From: an uncultured Pelagibacteraceae bacterium
GTDB lineage: Bacteria > Pseudomonadota > Alphaproteobacteria > Pelagibacterales > Pelagibacteraceae
NCBI GenBank assembly: GCA_902615435.1
Contig: CACMOZ010000001.1
Span: 115,776-179,775 of the forward strand
Direction of reading: 5' to 3'
DNA length: 64,000 nt
Below, piece by piece: positions 15,779 through 24,945 of this stretch. Each line of letters begins with the position of its first letter. Within the stretch, counting starts at the first letter, position 1. The notes beneath the pieces were generated by a model. It ran no database searches, had not been told where the DNA came from, and saw nothing but the letters and a program-made list of their open reading frames with translations. The translations under genes were made by a program, and so were the position numbers.

Positions 15779-16680
15779 TGAACGATATTACTGTTTTAGG
15801 TATTTTTGTTGCCGACATAAGTTTTTCAGGTAATAAAATTCCTGCAGTTGGAGAAACTATATTAGGTAATAAATATAATATTGGTCCTGGAGGAAAAGGA
15901 TGCAATCAAGCAGTAGCCATAGCTAGACTAGGTGGAAAAGTAAATTTTATAAGTAAAATTGGTAAAGATTCTTATGGCGAATTAGCTCTCAATACTCTAA
16001 AAAAAAATAAAATAAGCACCGAAAACATTATTGAAGTTGAAAATGTACAAACGGGTGTTGCTGGTATTCTAGTAGATAAAAACTCTGGAAAAAATGCAAT
16101 TAATGTAATTGTAGGAGCCCCCTCTACTTTAAAAATTAATGAAATTGATAATCAAATAAACACGATAAAAAATTCAAAGATTTTTTTAACTCAACTCGAA
16201 GTACCAAAAGATGTGACATTACACTGTTTAAAAATTGCTAAAGAAAATGGATGTATAACTGTTCTAAACCCTGCGCCAGCATCAGAAATATCGAAAGAAT
16301 TTTATAACAATATAGATTTTTTTACACCTAATGAAACTGAGGCAGAATTTTATACCGGGATAAAAATTACTAATGAGAAAGATGCCAAACAAGCAGCTAA
16401 CAAGTTAATCAATTTAGGAATAAAAAAAGTTATAATTACACTTGGAGAAAAAGGATTATTTTACTCTGACGGAAATGAGGAAATCTATTTTAAAGCTAAT
16501 TCAGTAAAAGCTATTGATACTACAGGGGCTGGCGATGCATTTAATGGAGGATTAGCTTTTGGCTTATCTAAAGGAAAATCTATTAAAGATTGTTTAGAAT
16601 TAGCTAATAAAGTCGCTGGAATTTCAACAACAAAGCTTGGTGCAGGAGATGCTATGCCCTTTACTGAAGATCTTAAATGA
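15778..16680 (+). CDS. rbsK: Ribokinase-like PfkB-family sugar kinase
   Basis: A 300-residue PfkB kinase that should phosphorylate ribose or a related sugar. N-terminal substrate residues are in GPGGKGCNQAVA, and the catalytic signature DTTGAGDAFNGG contains the base Asp253. The overall pattern, including QLEVPKDVTLHCLKIA and LNPAPASEIS, is closest to RbsK. No ribose transporter lies alongside, so it may salvage ribose from nucleosides. It starts one base inside the end of ccdA. Confidence 0.85.
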   Translation: MNDITVLGIFVADISFSGNKIPAVGETILGNKYNIGPGGKGCNQAVAIARLGGKVNFISKIGKDSYGELALNTLKKNKISTENIIEVENVQTGVAGILVDKNSGKNAINVIVGAPSTLKINEIDNQINTIKNSKIFLTQLEVPKDVTLHCLKIAKENGCITVLNPAPASEISKEFYNNIDFFTPNETEAEFYTGIKITNEKDAKQAANKLINLGIKKVIITLGEKGLFYSDGNEEIYFKANSVKAIDTTGAGDAFNGGLAFGLSKGKSIKDCLELANKVAGISTTKLGAGDAMPFTEDLK

Positions 16681-16731
16681 TAAAGAATATAATCTAACTA
16701 ATGAGTTCATAAAAGATATTTAGCTAACAAA

Positions 16732-17847
16732 CTAAAATTCTTTTATAAGTTTTTCTGCTATTAATCTATTACCTATAGCGTTAAAGTGTACATCATTCCA
16801 AAAATAGTATTTTTTAAATACGTCTAAGTAAGAGGTTTTAATTTTTTCTTCAAAGAAGAAGGGAAAAAAATTTATAAATTTATCACATTTTTTTTCACAA
16901 AAATTTTTCCACATCTCTACATGCTTAGAATTTATATCATCAAATTCTAGTTGTTGGGGCCACGGATATACAGCTAAACTTAACTTTATGTTATTTGTAT
17001 TTAATAATTTGTAAAGTTCTGTCATAGCATAAATCATTTCAGCCTGTGTTTTATTTATAGGACCTTGATATCCTTCTAATTCCTCATCTGATTTATAAGT
17101 CCACATAGCTTTTTTACTTGCTCTTTCATTAAATATTGGTTTTTCACTTTTTAAGGGAGGAACCTCTTTGTTTAATCGACTGCTCATCTTTAAAACAAAC
17201 ATATAATAATTCGTTAAGGGAAAATTATATCTTAAGAACTTTCTTATCTTTAAATTTTTTTCTTTTGCATTTCTCTCTGAAATTGAAAAATCTTCGTTCA
17301 ATTTATAAAACGTATTGTCATCAAATACATCGCTAATATCAATAAAAACGATGAGATGTTTAAATTTATAATTATTATCTAATAAATATTTTACTTTTGA
17401 TAAGTAAATATTTGGAGCATAAGAGGTCACTCCAAGATTAGCTACGGAAATATTTTTTTTAGCTTCAAAAATCCCCACAAAAGTTTGCTCGTAATTAAGC
17501 GAGACACCTTCTACAAATGAGTCTCCTAAAAAAGCAATTTCAAATTCTTTTTTTCTTTCAACACCACATTTATACTTAAAGCCATGATTGTCTGTACAAA
17601 GTGTATAATATTTTTCAAAGCTTGGAGCTTTATCATATTTAACATTCTCTCTTAACGTATGATGATAAAATTTATGATCTATTCGTATTAATCTTTCATA
17701 AAAATTAGTTTTCGATAGATAGGGGTCTAAGCTTTTTAAAATTAGTTTTCCAAAAAAAAAATCAATTATTAAAGTTAAAAAAAAAGTAATCAAAATGATT
17801 ATTAAAAATGATTTTGAAAGATTTAAAATAGTTTTAAGTAAAACCAT
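16732..17847 (-). CDS. Membrane-anchored SGNH-hydrolase-like protein
   Basis: A 371-residue protein with one N-terminal transmembrane helix (about residues 12-32) and a large extracytoplasmic domain. The SGNH features are FLGDSFVEG with the probable nucleophile Ser110, a strand GVTSYAPN, and a C-terminal NDVHFNAIGN block providing Asp352 and His354. Such proteins often deacetylate or modify cell-surface glycans. Four cysteines in the middle of the chain could form periplasmic disulfides. The gene is followed by glutaredoxin on the same strand, with no evident functional link. Substrate unknown. Confidence 0.75.
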   Translation of the reverse strand: MVLLKTILNLSKSFLIIILITFFLTLIIDFFFGKLILKSLDPYLSKTNFYERLIRIDHKFYHHTLRENVKYDKAPSFEKYYTLCTDNHGFKYKCGVERKKEFEIAFLGDSFVEGVSLNYEQTFVGIFEAKKNISVANLGVTSYAPNIYLSKVKYLLDNNYKFKHLIVFIDISDVFDDNTFYKLNEDFSISERNAKEKNLKIRKFLRYNFPLTNYYMFVLKMSSRLNKEVPPLKSEKPIFNERASKKAMWTYKSDEELEGYQGPINKTQAEMIYAMTELYKLLNTNNIKLSLAVYPWPQQLEFDDINSKHVEMWKNFCEKKCDKFINFFPFFFEEKIKTSYLDVFKKYYFWNDVHFNAIGNRLIAEKLIKEF

Positions 17848-17851
17848 TGAT

Positions 17852-18109
17852 CTAATTGGATAGGATTTTATCTAATTCTCCATTTCTATTTGCTTCCTGT
17901 AATTTATCATTTCCACCAATATAATGATTGCCAATAAAAATTTGAGGTATTGTTCTTGCACCGTTTGTTCTTTGTAGCATTTCTTTTGCATAAGCTGGAT
18001 TTGCCCAAATATCTTTTTCTTCAATCTCAACTTTTTTAGTTTTAAGTAAAGCTTTAGCTGCATTACAGTATGGGCAAGGATCTCCAGTATACATTGTTAC
18101 TTTTTTCAT
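17852..18109 (-). CDS. grxC: Glutaredoxin 3
   Basis: An 85-residue dithiol glutaredoxin that reduces protein disulfides and glutathione adducts using glutathione. The active site is Cys12-Pro-Tyr-Cys15 near the N-terminus, the cis-proline block TIPQIFIG is at the expected place, and GGNDKLQ closes the glutathione site. The size is standard. Glutathione is made by GshA/GshB encoded about 6 kb away. Confidence 0.95.
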   Translation of the reverse strand: MKKVTMYTGDPCPYCNAAKALLKTKKVEIEEKDIWANPAYAKEMLQRTNGARTIPQIFIGNHYIGGNDKLQEANRNGELDKILSN

Positions 18110-18111
18110 AA

Positions 18112-18408
18112 TTAAAATATATCAGTTATCTTAATTTTTTCTCTTAGTTTTTTTCTCTCCATTTTAAACTTTTTTCTGTGTTTGATACTAGTATTGTGAA
18201 CTCGTTTTCTCCAAAGTCTAAAAGATCCAGGTTTGAGATTTTTCCTCATTAATCTAATTACGTCAGACTCTGATTTACCTGTTTTTTCTTTTATTTCCTC
18301 AAAGGTAATCCGATCTGCCCAAGCTGCCCATATTACCCAATCATCATCTTTTTTTTTAGGCTCAGGGTTTTTAACTTTAGTTTGTGGGAAAGAACTTTTT
18401 TTCTTCAT
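18112..18408 (-). CDS. TIGR03643/DUF2805-type conserved protein
   Basis: A 98-residue basic protein whose core, DWVIWAAWADRITFEEI followed by KTGKSESDVIRLMRKNLK and FRLWRKRVH, matches what I remember of the TIGR03643 family of uncharacterised small proteins. The middle part has a helix-turn-helix-like pattern (ITFEEIKEKTGKSESDVIRLMR), suggesting nucleic-acid binding, but this is inference. It lies two bases upstream of grxC on the same strand. Confidence 0.72.
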   Translation of the reverse strand: MKKKSSFPQTKVKNPEPKKKDDDWVIWAAWADRITFEEIKEKTGKSESDVIRLMRKNLKPGSFRLWRKRVHNTSIKHRKKFKMERKKLREKIKITDIF

Positions 18409-18433
18409 ATAATTCTATATAGTCTTTAATCAA

Positions 18434-19051
18434 ATGTTTCCAAGTGATTATATAATCTATCTTCAAATTATTCTTTTTTTATTTATTACTCCAGGTCTTC
18501 CTAGAGTTGTTATAGTCTCTCATACTCTAAATTACGGTTTAAATAGATCTATTTGGACAGCTGTTGGAGATGTAACTGCAAACACAATTCAAGGAATTTT
18601 AGTTGTATTTTTAGTCGGTTCTTTTTTAAGCGATAATCCACAAATTTTATATTATTTAAAATGGGCTGGAATTCTTTACATTGTTTATCTCGCTTACGAT
18701 ACTTACTCTGCAAAAATTAGTTCTATCAGTTCAAGAGAGCAAAGTGTAAAATCAACTTTTTCATTTTATAAAGATGGTTTTATGGTTGCAGGATTAAGTC
18801 CAAAAGCAATAATTTTTTTTGGAACTATTTTTTCTTCCTTTATTAATTTTGAGAGTAATGTTTTTTCGCAATTTATAATTCTAATGATCACTTATGTTGT
18901 ACTCGATTTTTTAACTTTGATGATTTACGGAATGGCAGCAGAAAAAATTTCTATTTGGTTAAAAAGCAAACCTAAAGTTTTAAATACAATCTCAGCGTGT
19001 GTATTACTTATAATTGCGCTATACGTTGCTGCGACACAGAGTTTTAATTAA
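18434..19051 (+). CDS. LysE-family amino acid exporter
   Basis: A 205-residue membrane protein with five to six helices. The first helix ends in FITPGLPRVVIVSHTLNYG, the LysE/RhtB signature region, and the second half contains GLSPKAIIFFGTIFSSF, the conserved proline-lysine turn. These proteins export amino acids or related metabolites. It lies between divergent grxC-side genes and a solute-binding protein with a separate promoter region. Its position before an amino-acid-type ABC system may reflect balanced import and export, which is speculative. A second LysE protein is at 38457. Confidence 0.85.
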   Translation: MFPSDYIIYLQIILFLFITPGLPRVVIVSHTLNYGLNRSIWTAVGDVTANTIQGILVVFLVGSFLSDNPQILYYLKWAGILYIVYLAYDTYSAKISSISSREQSVKSTFSFYKDGFMVAGLSPKAIIFFGTIFSSFINFESNVFSQFIILMITYVVLDFLTLMIYGMAAEKISIWLKSKPKVLNTISACVLLIIALYVAATQSFN

Positions 19052-19099
19052 TTCTAACGGTTGTCAAAAACTTCTTTTCTTGTTTTAATTATTTAATTT

Positions 19100-19131
19100 T
19101 TAATTAATTAATTAATAACAAGAAGGGAAAT
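19100..19131 (+). promoter_or_regulatory. Shared solute-binding-protein leader motif, copy 1
   Basis: A run of TTAA-repeats (TTAATTAATTAATTAA) is followed by TAACAAGAAGGGAAATA directly before the ATG. The same order, TTAATTAATTAA then AGGGAAATAAT then ATG, precedes two other binding-protein genes at 26007 and 35028. AAGGG is the probable ribosome site. A possible promoter lies upstream (TTGTCA at about 19062, TTTAAT after 17 bases). Confidence 0.6.
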
Positions 19132-19132
19132 A

Positions 19133-20374
19133 ATGAATAAAATAGCTAAACTATTTGTTACATTTATTTCAGCAATAACTTTAGCACTTGTTTCTTTCAC
19201 TTCTTCTTTTGCAAAAGTAGAAGGTGAGTACATTGTGTTAGGTTCTGCAATATCTCTTACAGGTAAATACTCTTCAAATGGAGTTCATACTCAAAATGGT
19301 TACAACATGGCCGTTGAGAGAATTAACAAAATGGGTGGAGTAGAAGTACAAGGTAAGAAATATAAGTTTGAAATTATCTATTACGATGATGAGTCAAACC
19401 CAAAAAGAGCCGCTCAGTTAGCTGAAAGACTAATTAAACAAGATGGCGTTCATTACATGCTTGGACCATACAGTTCAGGTTTAACGAAAGCCATTGCACC
19501 AGTTACCGAGAAATATAAAATTCCTATGGTTGAAGCGAATGGTGCGTCTAGATCTTTATTTACAAAAGGATATAAATATTTGTTCGCGGTGTTATCACCA
19601 GCTAACCAATACCTTGAAGTAGCTATTGATTTAGCGGTAGAAAAAAACGGTGGTAAAGGAGTAAAAATTGCTCAAGCATTTGAACAAGATGCTTTCTCAC
19701 AAGACGTGAGACTTGGTATTTTAGATGCAGCGAAAAGAACTGGATCTGAAATCATCATCGATGACAAACTACCAAAAGAACTTAACGATATGGCAGCTAC
19801 ATTGGCTAAAGTAAAAGCTGTTAAGCCAGATGTGCTTGTTGTATCAGGTCACACAAAAGGCGCGTTAACTGCAATCAGACAAATCTCTGAAATGAAAGTT
19901 GATGTTCCTATGTTAGCGATGACACACTGTGATGCTGCTAAACTTTCTAAACAACACGGAAAGAAATCAGAATTCGCATTGTGTGCTTCTCAGTGGCACA
20001 AAAATTTATCTTACAAAGATAAATTCTTTGGTTCTGGTAAGAAATACGCTAAAGACTTCCAAAAAGAATTTGGATATGACCCGCCATATCAATCAGCAGA
20101 GTCTTCTGCAGCATTGTTAGTATTTAAGGATGCGTTCGAAAGAGCAAATTCTTTTGACAGAGATGCAGTAAGAGATGCGCTTGTTGATACTGAAATGCAA
20201 ACTTTCTATGGAAACATTAAATTTGGACCTGGTGGCCAAAACGTTGCTAAGCCAATGATCTTGTTCCAAGTAAGATGTAAAGGCGATGATTGTGAGAATA
20301 GAGTAGTAGCTCCTACAAAATGGGCTTCCGATAAATTCTATCATCCAATCCCGAAATGGTCTGAAAGAAGTTAA
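19133..20374 (+). CDS. ABC transporter substrate-binding protein, branched-chain amino acid/amide type
   Basis: A 413-residue periplasmic protein of the type 1 (LivJ/UrtA-like) binding fold. The signal peptide ends near SSFA/K at about residue 27. The mature start, IVLGSAISLTGKYSSNG, is the ligand-pocket strand of the family, followed by LGPYSSGLTKAIAP and PMVEANGASRSLF. It heads an operon with two permeases and two ATPases, but an intrinsic terminator after its stop should leave it more abundant than the membrane parts. The ligand is unknown; amides, urea or amino acids are all possible. Confidence 0.9.
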   Translation: MNKIAKLFVTFISAITLALVSFTSSFAKVEGEYIVLGSAISLTGKYSSNGVHTQNGYNMAVERINKMGGVEVQGKKYKFEIIYYDDESNPKRAAQLAERLIKQDGVHYMLGPYSSGLTKAIAPVTEKYKIPMVEANGASRSLFTKGYKYLFAVLSPANQYLEVAIDLAVEKNGGKGVKIAQAFEQDAFSQDVRLGILDAAKRTGSEIIIDDKLPKELNDMAATLAKVKAVKPDVLVVSGHTKGALTAIRQISEMKVDVPMLAMTHCDAAKLSKQHGKKSEFALCASQWHKNLSYKDKFFGSGKKYAKDFQKEFGYDPPYQSAESSAALLVFKDAFERANSFDRDAVRDALVDTEMQTFYGNIKFGPGGQNVAKPMILFQVRCKGDDCENRVVAPTKWASDKFYHPIPKWSERS

Positions 20375-20392
20375 TAACTTCTAAATAATTTG

Positions 20393-20425
20393 AAAAGCCC
20401 CTAGTTTTCTAGGGGCTTTTCTTTT
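20393..20425 (+). terminator. Intrinsic terminator between binding protein and permease genes
   Basis: A perfect 12-bp stem, AAAAGCCCCTAG with CTAGGGGCTTTT, surrounds a four-base TTTT loop and runs into a T-rich tract. It is 18 bases after the binding-protein stop. Partial read-through would give the common high ratio of binding protein to permease. Confidence 0.9.
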
Positions 20426-20442
20426 ATAAGTTTTGAAATTTT

Positions 20443-21336
20443 ATGGACTTTCTTATTTTTAAAGCTCCAATGTTAATGGTCCAAGCGTCATTGGACGGAA
20501 TTCTTCTAGGAATTTTATTTGCACTAATTGCTTACGGAATGGCTCTTCAATGGGGAGTGATGAATATTATCAATATTGCACAAGGTGATTTAGTAATCCT
20601 TGGAGGTTATATCGCATACACAATGTACCTTGTAGGAATACACCCAGCTTGGGGTGTAATTGTTTCTCCAATTATTATGTATTTTGTCGGAGTGCTTTTA
20701 TATAAATTAGTGATTAACAAAGTCGTAGACCGAGACTTATTTATTTCAATATTAGCAACTTTCGGTATTGCAATAGTATTTCAACAATTAATGAATTTTA
20801 TTTTTGGTGCTGACGTAGTTGTGGCACAGTCTGAATATGGAACAACAATGTTATTTGATAATTCAGTAACCCTACCAAATTCAAAAATTTTCTCGGCGTT
20901 TATTAGTGTTTTATATGCAGTCGCTTTAGTTATTTATATGAAAAAATCTAAACTTGGACGAGCTATAAGAGCCACAGCTCAAAATGCTAGGGCAGCAAAA
21001 ATTCTTGGTGTAGATACAGAAAAAGTTTATGCCGCAACGTTTGGTATAAATGCAGCGTTATGTGGTATTGCAGGAGCTCTAATATCAATAACTCTTACAC
21101 TTCATCCTTACGTAGGACTTCCTTATACAGTTAGATCTTTCATGATAGTTATTGTAGCAGGTCTTGGAAATTTACCAGCAGTAGCACTTTCAGGCATGGG
21201 ATTAGGATTATTTGAAGAGTTCGCAGATTATATTTTAGGAACAGAATTTAGAATTGGCGCAGTATTTATGCTTCTAGTTTTCATATTAGTTTACAGAAGA
21301 TTCAAACTTTCAAAAAAAAGGGAATATTTAAAATAA
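20443..21336 (+). CDS. Branched-chain amino acid-type ABC permease (LivH family)
   Basis: A 297-residue inner-membrane permease with about eight helices. It contains the LivH signatures WGVMNIINIAQGDLVILGGY in the first third and AALCGIAGALISITLTLHPYVG, followed by FMIVIVAGLGNLPAVALSG, which is the coupling-helix region contacting the ATPases. It pairs with the LivM-type subunit that begins one base after its stop. Together with the binding protein at 19133 it forms the first of two Liv-type systems in the window. Confidence 0.92.
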   Translation: MDFLIFKAPMLMVQASLDGILLGILFALIAYGMALQWGVMNIINIAQGDLVILGGYIAYTMYLVGIHPAWGVIVSPIIMYFVGVLLYKLVINKVVDRDLFISILATFGIAIVFQQLMNFIFGADVVVAQSEYGTTMLFDNSVTLPNSKIFSAFISVLYAVALVIYMKKSKLGRAIRATAQNARAAKILGVDTEKVYAATFGINAALCGIAGALISITLTLHPYVGLPYTVRSFMIVIVAGLGNLPAVALSGMGLGLFEEFADYILGTEFRIGAVFMLLVFILVYRRFKLSKKREYLK

Positions 21337-22401
21337 ATGAATAAAGTAAAACAAAAAGATTTAATATTATATTCCAGTCTAATAATTTTAGGTTTAGCCG
21401 CGCCTTATTTATTTTCTGCTTTTAAAGTTCAGCTTACATATCTTTGTGTCTTAATCGTTCTAGCAATGACTTGGAATTTGCAAGGTGGTGAAATGGGTTA
21501 CAATACTTTTGGAAATATTCTTTTCTATGGTCTTGGAATGTACCTCACTGCCTCAGTTCAGGTTGGTATGTTTTTTCCATTAGCAGAATGGACAGAAAGT
21601 GGAGGAGAAAAAACTTTTGTACATACTGCAGCACAATATTTTCAAGGAATAGGTGTTGGATTATTAGTTTCAGCAATTATACCTGCTATTGTCGCTGGTG
21701 CTATAGGTTATGCTATTTTAGGCTTGAGAGGACATTACTTTGCAATTTGTACTTTAGGACTTGGAATTGCAGCAGGTGAGATTGCTGGAGGAATTGAAAT
21801 TATTGGAGCTGGCCAAGGTTTTACTACACCACCTTTTCCTGCAGAAATAGTTGATACCGAAGCTAGAGGAAAGTTTTTCTACTTTTTAAGCTTCGCATTA
21901 TTAATCGGTACATTTGTTTTTGTTAAATATATTTACGGTTCTAGATTTAAATTAATTTTAAATGCGATAAGAGATAATGAAGATAAAGCAGAAGCTATGG
22001 GTATCCAAACGATGAAGTATAAAATTACCGGTTGGATGTGCTCTGCTTTTTTCTGTGGTCTTGCCGGTGGAATTATGGGTGGGCTAATCGGATACATAGA
22101 CTCCACAGACGTTGCATTTGATGGAAGAGAGATGGGAGTATTCATGGTGCTAATGGCAATACTTGGCGGTAAAGGAACTTTATGGGGACCAGTTATTGGC
22201 GCAACTTTATTTCATTTCTTTAAAGAAGGTCTTTGGACTCTTATTTTAGGTTGGCAATATGTTGCACTAGGAGTTTTGATTGTCGTGATTGTAATTTATT
22301 TCCCAGAAGGATTAATGGGTTGGTTAAGAGAAAAATACCCTGAAAGATTTGGTGAAGTTATTGATGAAAAAGATCGAAAGGCACAGGTGGAATTAAAATG
22401 A
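21337..22401 (+). CDS. Branched-chain amino acid-type ABC permease (LivM family)
   Basis: The second permease subunit, 354 residues with about nine helices. Family features are AMTWNLQGGEMGYNTFGN, the LRGHYFAICTLGLGIAAGEI block, and the coupling segment IRDNEDKAEAMGIQTMKYK followed by AFFCGLAGGIMGG. The gene starts directly after the LivH-type gene and overlaps the ATPase gene by four bases. The WTESGGEKTF insertion in an external loop is not seen in the second LivM in this window and may reflect a different ligand class. Confidence 0.92.
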   Translation: MNKVKQKDLILYSSLIILGLAAPYLFSAFKVQLTYLCVLIVLAMTWNLQGGEMGYNTFGNILFYGLGMYLTASVQVGMFFPLAEWTESGGEKTFVHTAAQYFQGIGVGLLVSAIIPAIVAGAIGYAILGLRGHYFAICTLGLGIAAGEIAGGIEIIGAGQGFTTPPFPAEIVDTEARGKFFYFLSFALLIGTFVFVKYIYGSRFKLILNAIRDNEDKAEAMGIQTMKYKITGWMCSAFFCGLAGGIMGGLIGYIDSTDVAFDGREMGVFMVLMAILGGKGTLWGPVIGATLFHFFKEGLWTLILGWQYVALGVLIVVIVIYFPEGLMGWLREKYPERFGEVIDEKDRKAQVELK

Positions 22402-23132
22402 GTATTTTACAAGTTAAAAATGTAAGTAAATCTTTTGGCGGTGTTCAGGCGAACGTAGATATTTCAGTTTCTGTAGAACAAGGATCTATTGTTGGTTTAA
22501 TTGGACCAAATGGCTCGGGTAAAACAACTTTATTTAATTCGATTGTAGGAACACATCCTATTGATCAAGGTTCAATTGTTTTTGATAATACAGAAGTTTC
22601 TGAAATGCCTGTTCCTGCAGTAGCCAAATTAGGTTTACTAAGAACATTTCAGCAAACAAAAATTTATACAAAACTAAACTGCGTTGAAAACATGTTAATC
22701 AGTCATAAGGCTAGTGACTCTGGATTTATATTCGCAAAAATACCTAATGACCTCACAGAGAAAGCAGAAAACCTTTTAAACTTTGTGGGTCTTTACCAAA
22801 AAAGAAACTTAAGAGCAGGTGATCTTTCTTTTGGACAACAAAAATTATTAGAATTAGCAATGGCTCTAATGAATGAACCTAAAATGCTTTTGTTAGATGA
22901 GCCTACAGCTGGAATTAATCCAACTTTAATTAATGGAATTATAGACAGGTTGATAAAAATAAACAAAGATTATGGAATAACTTTATTGGTTATCGAGCAC
23001 AATATGAAAGTAATAATGAGTTTAGCGCAAAGAATTTTCTGTTTAGCACATGGAAAAATGTTAGCTGAAGGTTCACCTGATCAAATTAAAAATGATAAGC
23101 GAGTAGTTGATGCTTATTTAGGAGCACAGTAA
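22398..23132 (+). CDS. ABC transporter ATPase (LivG family)
   Basis: A 244-residue ATP-binding subunit. The Walker A motif is GPNGSGKTT near residue 37, the LivG-type Q-loop region reads LRTFQQTKIY, the signature LSFGQQKLLELA replaces the canonical LSGGQ as usual in this family, and Walker B is MLLLDEPTAGINP. The switch histidine is in VIEHNMKVIM. It overlaps both neighbours (ATGA with the permease, TAATG-like with the LivF gene), so the transporter proteins are translationally coupled. Confidence 0.94.
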   Translation: MSILQVKNVSKSFGGVQANVDISVSVEQGSIVGLIGPNGSGKTTLFNSIVGTHPIDQGSIVFDNTEVSEMPVPAVAKLGLLRTFQQTKIYTKLNCVENMLISHKASDSGFIFAKIPNDLTEKAENLLNFVGLYQKRNLRAGDLSFGQQKLLELAMALMNEPKMLLLDEPTAGINPTLINGIIDRLIKINKDYGITLLVIEHNMKVIMSLAQRIFCLAHGKMLAEGSPDQIKNDKRVVDAYLGAQ

Positions 23133-23917
23133 TGGCAAACCAATACGATGTATTAGGTAAAGCACCTGGTTTAGAAGAGCTCAACAAGTTGTCTCCTAGC
23201 GATGTTCATCTAACTATTAGAGGTTTAAATGCTGGATATGGAAAAATGGAAATTCTTCATAACTTTGATTTAACCGTTAGCAAAGGCCAATCCCTTTGTT
23301 TAATTGGACCTAACGGAGCAGGTAAATCTACGATACTTCACTCTATTTACGGTTTCACAAATATATTTGATGGAAAAATTGAATTAGAAGGAAATGAAAT
23401 TACCAAATTAACCCCAGCCGAAAAATTAAGCAAAGTTGGTGTCGCTTACATTTTGCAAGATAACTCAGTGTTTCCTGATATGACAGTTGAAGAAAATCTT
23501 TTAATGGGTGGATATATAAAAGATAAACAAAATGAAGCTTACGAAGAAGCAGAAAGAATATTTCAAAAATACGACAGGTTAAGAAATAGAAGAAACCAGC
23601 CAGCTAAAGTTTTATCAGGTGGTGAGAGAAGATTATTAGAAATCTCAAGAGCATTGGTTATGAAACCTTCTGTTCTTTTAGTTGATGAACCATCGATTGG
23701 TTTGGAGCCTAAATATATCAGTATGGTATTTGAAATCTTAGAAGATCTTCAAAAAGCAGAAAAGAAAACAATAATTTTAGTAGAACAAAATGCTAAAAAA
23801 GGTTTAGAGTTTGCAGATATTGGTTACGTTCTAGTGTCTGGCCAAACTGCAATAGCAGGAAAAGGTAATGATCTACTTAAAAATCCAGACGTAGGAAGAT
23901 TATTCCTAGGTGGTTAA
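23132..23917 (+). CDS. ABC transporter ATPase (LivF family)
   Basis: The partner ATPase of the same transporter, 261 residues. It has an N-terminal extension of about 25 residues before the first strand, Walker A GPNGAGKST, the LivF-type Q-loop ILQDNSVFPDMTVEENL, signature LSGGERRLLEISRAL, Walker B VLLVDEPSIGLEP and switch region VEQNAKKGLEFAD. It ends one base into the azlC-like gene, so the AzlCD pair is part of the same operon. Confidence 0.94.
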   Translation: MANQYDVLGKAPGLEELNKLSPSDVHLTIRGLNAGYGKMEILHNFDLTVSKGQSLCLIGPNGAGKSTILHSIYGFTNIFDGKIELEGNEITKLTPAEKLSKVGVAYILQDNSVFPDMTVEENLLMGGYIKDKQNEAYEEAERIFQKYDRLRNRRNQPAKVLSGGERRLLEISRALVMKPSVLLVDEPSIGLEPKYISMVFEILEDLQKAEKKTIILVEQNAKKGLEFADIGYVLVSGQTAIAGKGNDLLKNPDVGRLFLGG

Positions 23918-24624
23918 TGATCAACCACAAAATCTTTGTTAAAGGTTTAAAATCAAATTTAGGTGTAAGAAGTCCAACCGTTTCTTTAGCAGCATGCTTT
24001 ATCGCTTTAGGCGCTTTACTTAAAGATGCTGGTTTTAATTTACAACAAAGTACAGCATCAAGTTTTTTTACTTATGCTTTACCTGGTCAGTTAGTCATGG
24101 CTGAATCATTACTTATAGGAACTTCATTAATAAATATATTTATAGCAGTTTGGCTAGTGAACTTCAGACTTTATCCAATGACAGTGTCTCTGTTTCCGTT
24201 ATTAAAACATAAATCACAACCTAAATGGAAATATTATCTATCAAGTCACTTCCTTGCCGTTTCTTCATGGCTAGTTGCAAAAGATGGTTATCGAAAAATA
24301 GATAAGAAATACCGAATAGATTATTGGATTGGAATAGGAGTTGGAACTTGGTCCACTGCAGTTTTAATGACTATCTTAGGATATATTTTAGCTGACTATT
24401 TAAACAAAGATATGATGATTGGTCTTGCAATTGTAAATCCAGTTTATTTTTTTTGTATGATGATTGGCGCAATGAGAAACATAAGTATTTCTATTGCAGT
24501 GATAGGCGGAACAATACTTGGTCCGATCGTTTATGTATATTCAACAGAGTGGGCAATACTATATGCAGGTTTGATTGCTGGGACCGTAGCTTTTTTATTT
24601 GGAGGTAAAGATGGATCCAAATAA
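23917..24624 (+). CDS. azlC: AzlC-family branched-chain amino acid transporter subunit
   Basis: A 235-residue membrane protein with about seven helices. It shows the AzlC pattern: GVRSPTVSLAACFIALGALLKDAGF near the start, a QLVMAESLL helix and LVNFRLYPMTVSLFPLL. AzlC and AzlD together export branched-chain amino acids and analogues in characterised bacteria. The gene is fused by a TAATG overlap to the LivF-type ATPase upstream and overlaps azlD downstream. Import and export of amino acids in one operon suggests overflow control, which is inference. Confidence 0.88.
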   Translation: MINHKIFVKGLKSNLGVRSPTVSLAACFIALGALLKDAGFNLQQSTASSFFTYALPGQLVMAESLLIGTSLINIFIAVWLVNFRLYPMTVSLFPLLKHKSQPKWKYYLSSHFLAVSSWLVAKDGYRKIDKKYRIDYWIGIGVGTWSTAVLMTILGYILADYLNKDMMIGLAIVNPVYFFCMMIGAMRNISISIAVIGGTILGPIVYVYSTEWAILYAGLIAGTVAFLFGGKDGSK

Positions 24625-24937
24625 TATTATTATTTATGCAATCATAGTCACATCATTAGCTACTTTTATTTCAAGGTTTTTTGGCGCGATTACATCTGAG
24701 AAAGTAAGTGTTAAATCAAAAGCTTTTCAATGGTTCAACTGTGTTGCATATTCTACACTTGCAGCTTTACTTGGAAGAATGATTGTATTCCCTGCAGGTG
24801 TATTAGCAGATAGTTCTTTAATTATAAGAGTAGTTGTATTGATAATTTGTATATCGGTCTTTATGTTTTCTAAGAAAAATTTGGTAATCCCAACAATTTT
24901 ATCAGCTATGCTTTTAAGTTTTTTTAATTCAATATAA
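24611..24937 (+). CDS. azlD: AzlD-family transporter subunit
   Basis: A 108-residue protein with about four helices, the small partner of AzlC. It contains ATFISRFFGAITSEKV and FNCVAYSTLAALLGRMIVFPAG, matching the AzlD pattern. I chose the ATG at 24611 because a GGAGG lies five bases before it; a TTG four codons upstream is less likely. It overlaps azlC by 14 bases and ends the first ABC/Azl operon. Confidence 0.85.
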   Translation: MDPNNIIIYAIIVTSLATFISRFFGAITSEKVSVKSKAFQWFNCVAYSTLAALLGRMIVFPAGVLADSSLIIRVVVLIICISVFMFSKKNLVIPTILSAMLLSFFNSI

Positions 24938-24945
24938 GTTTAATT

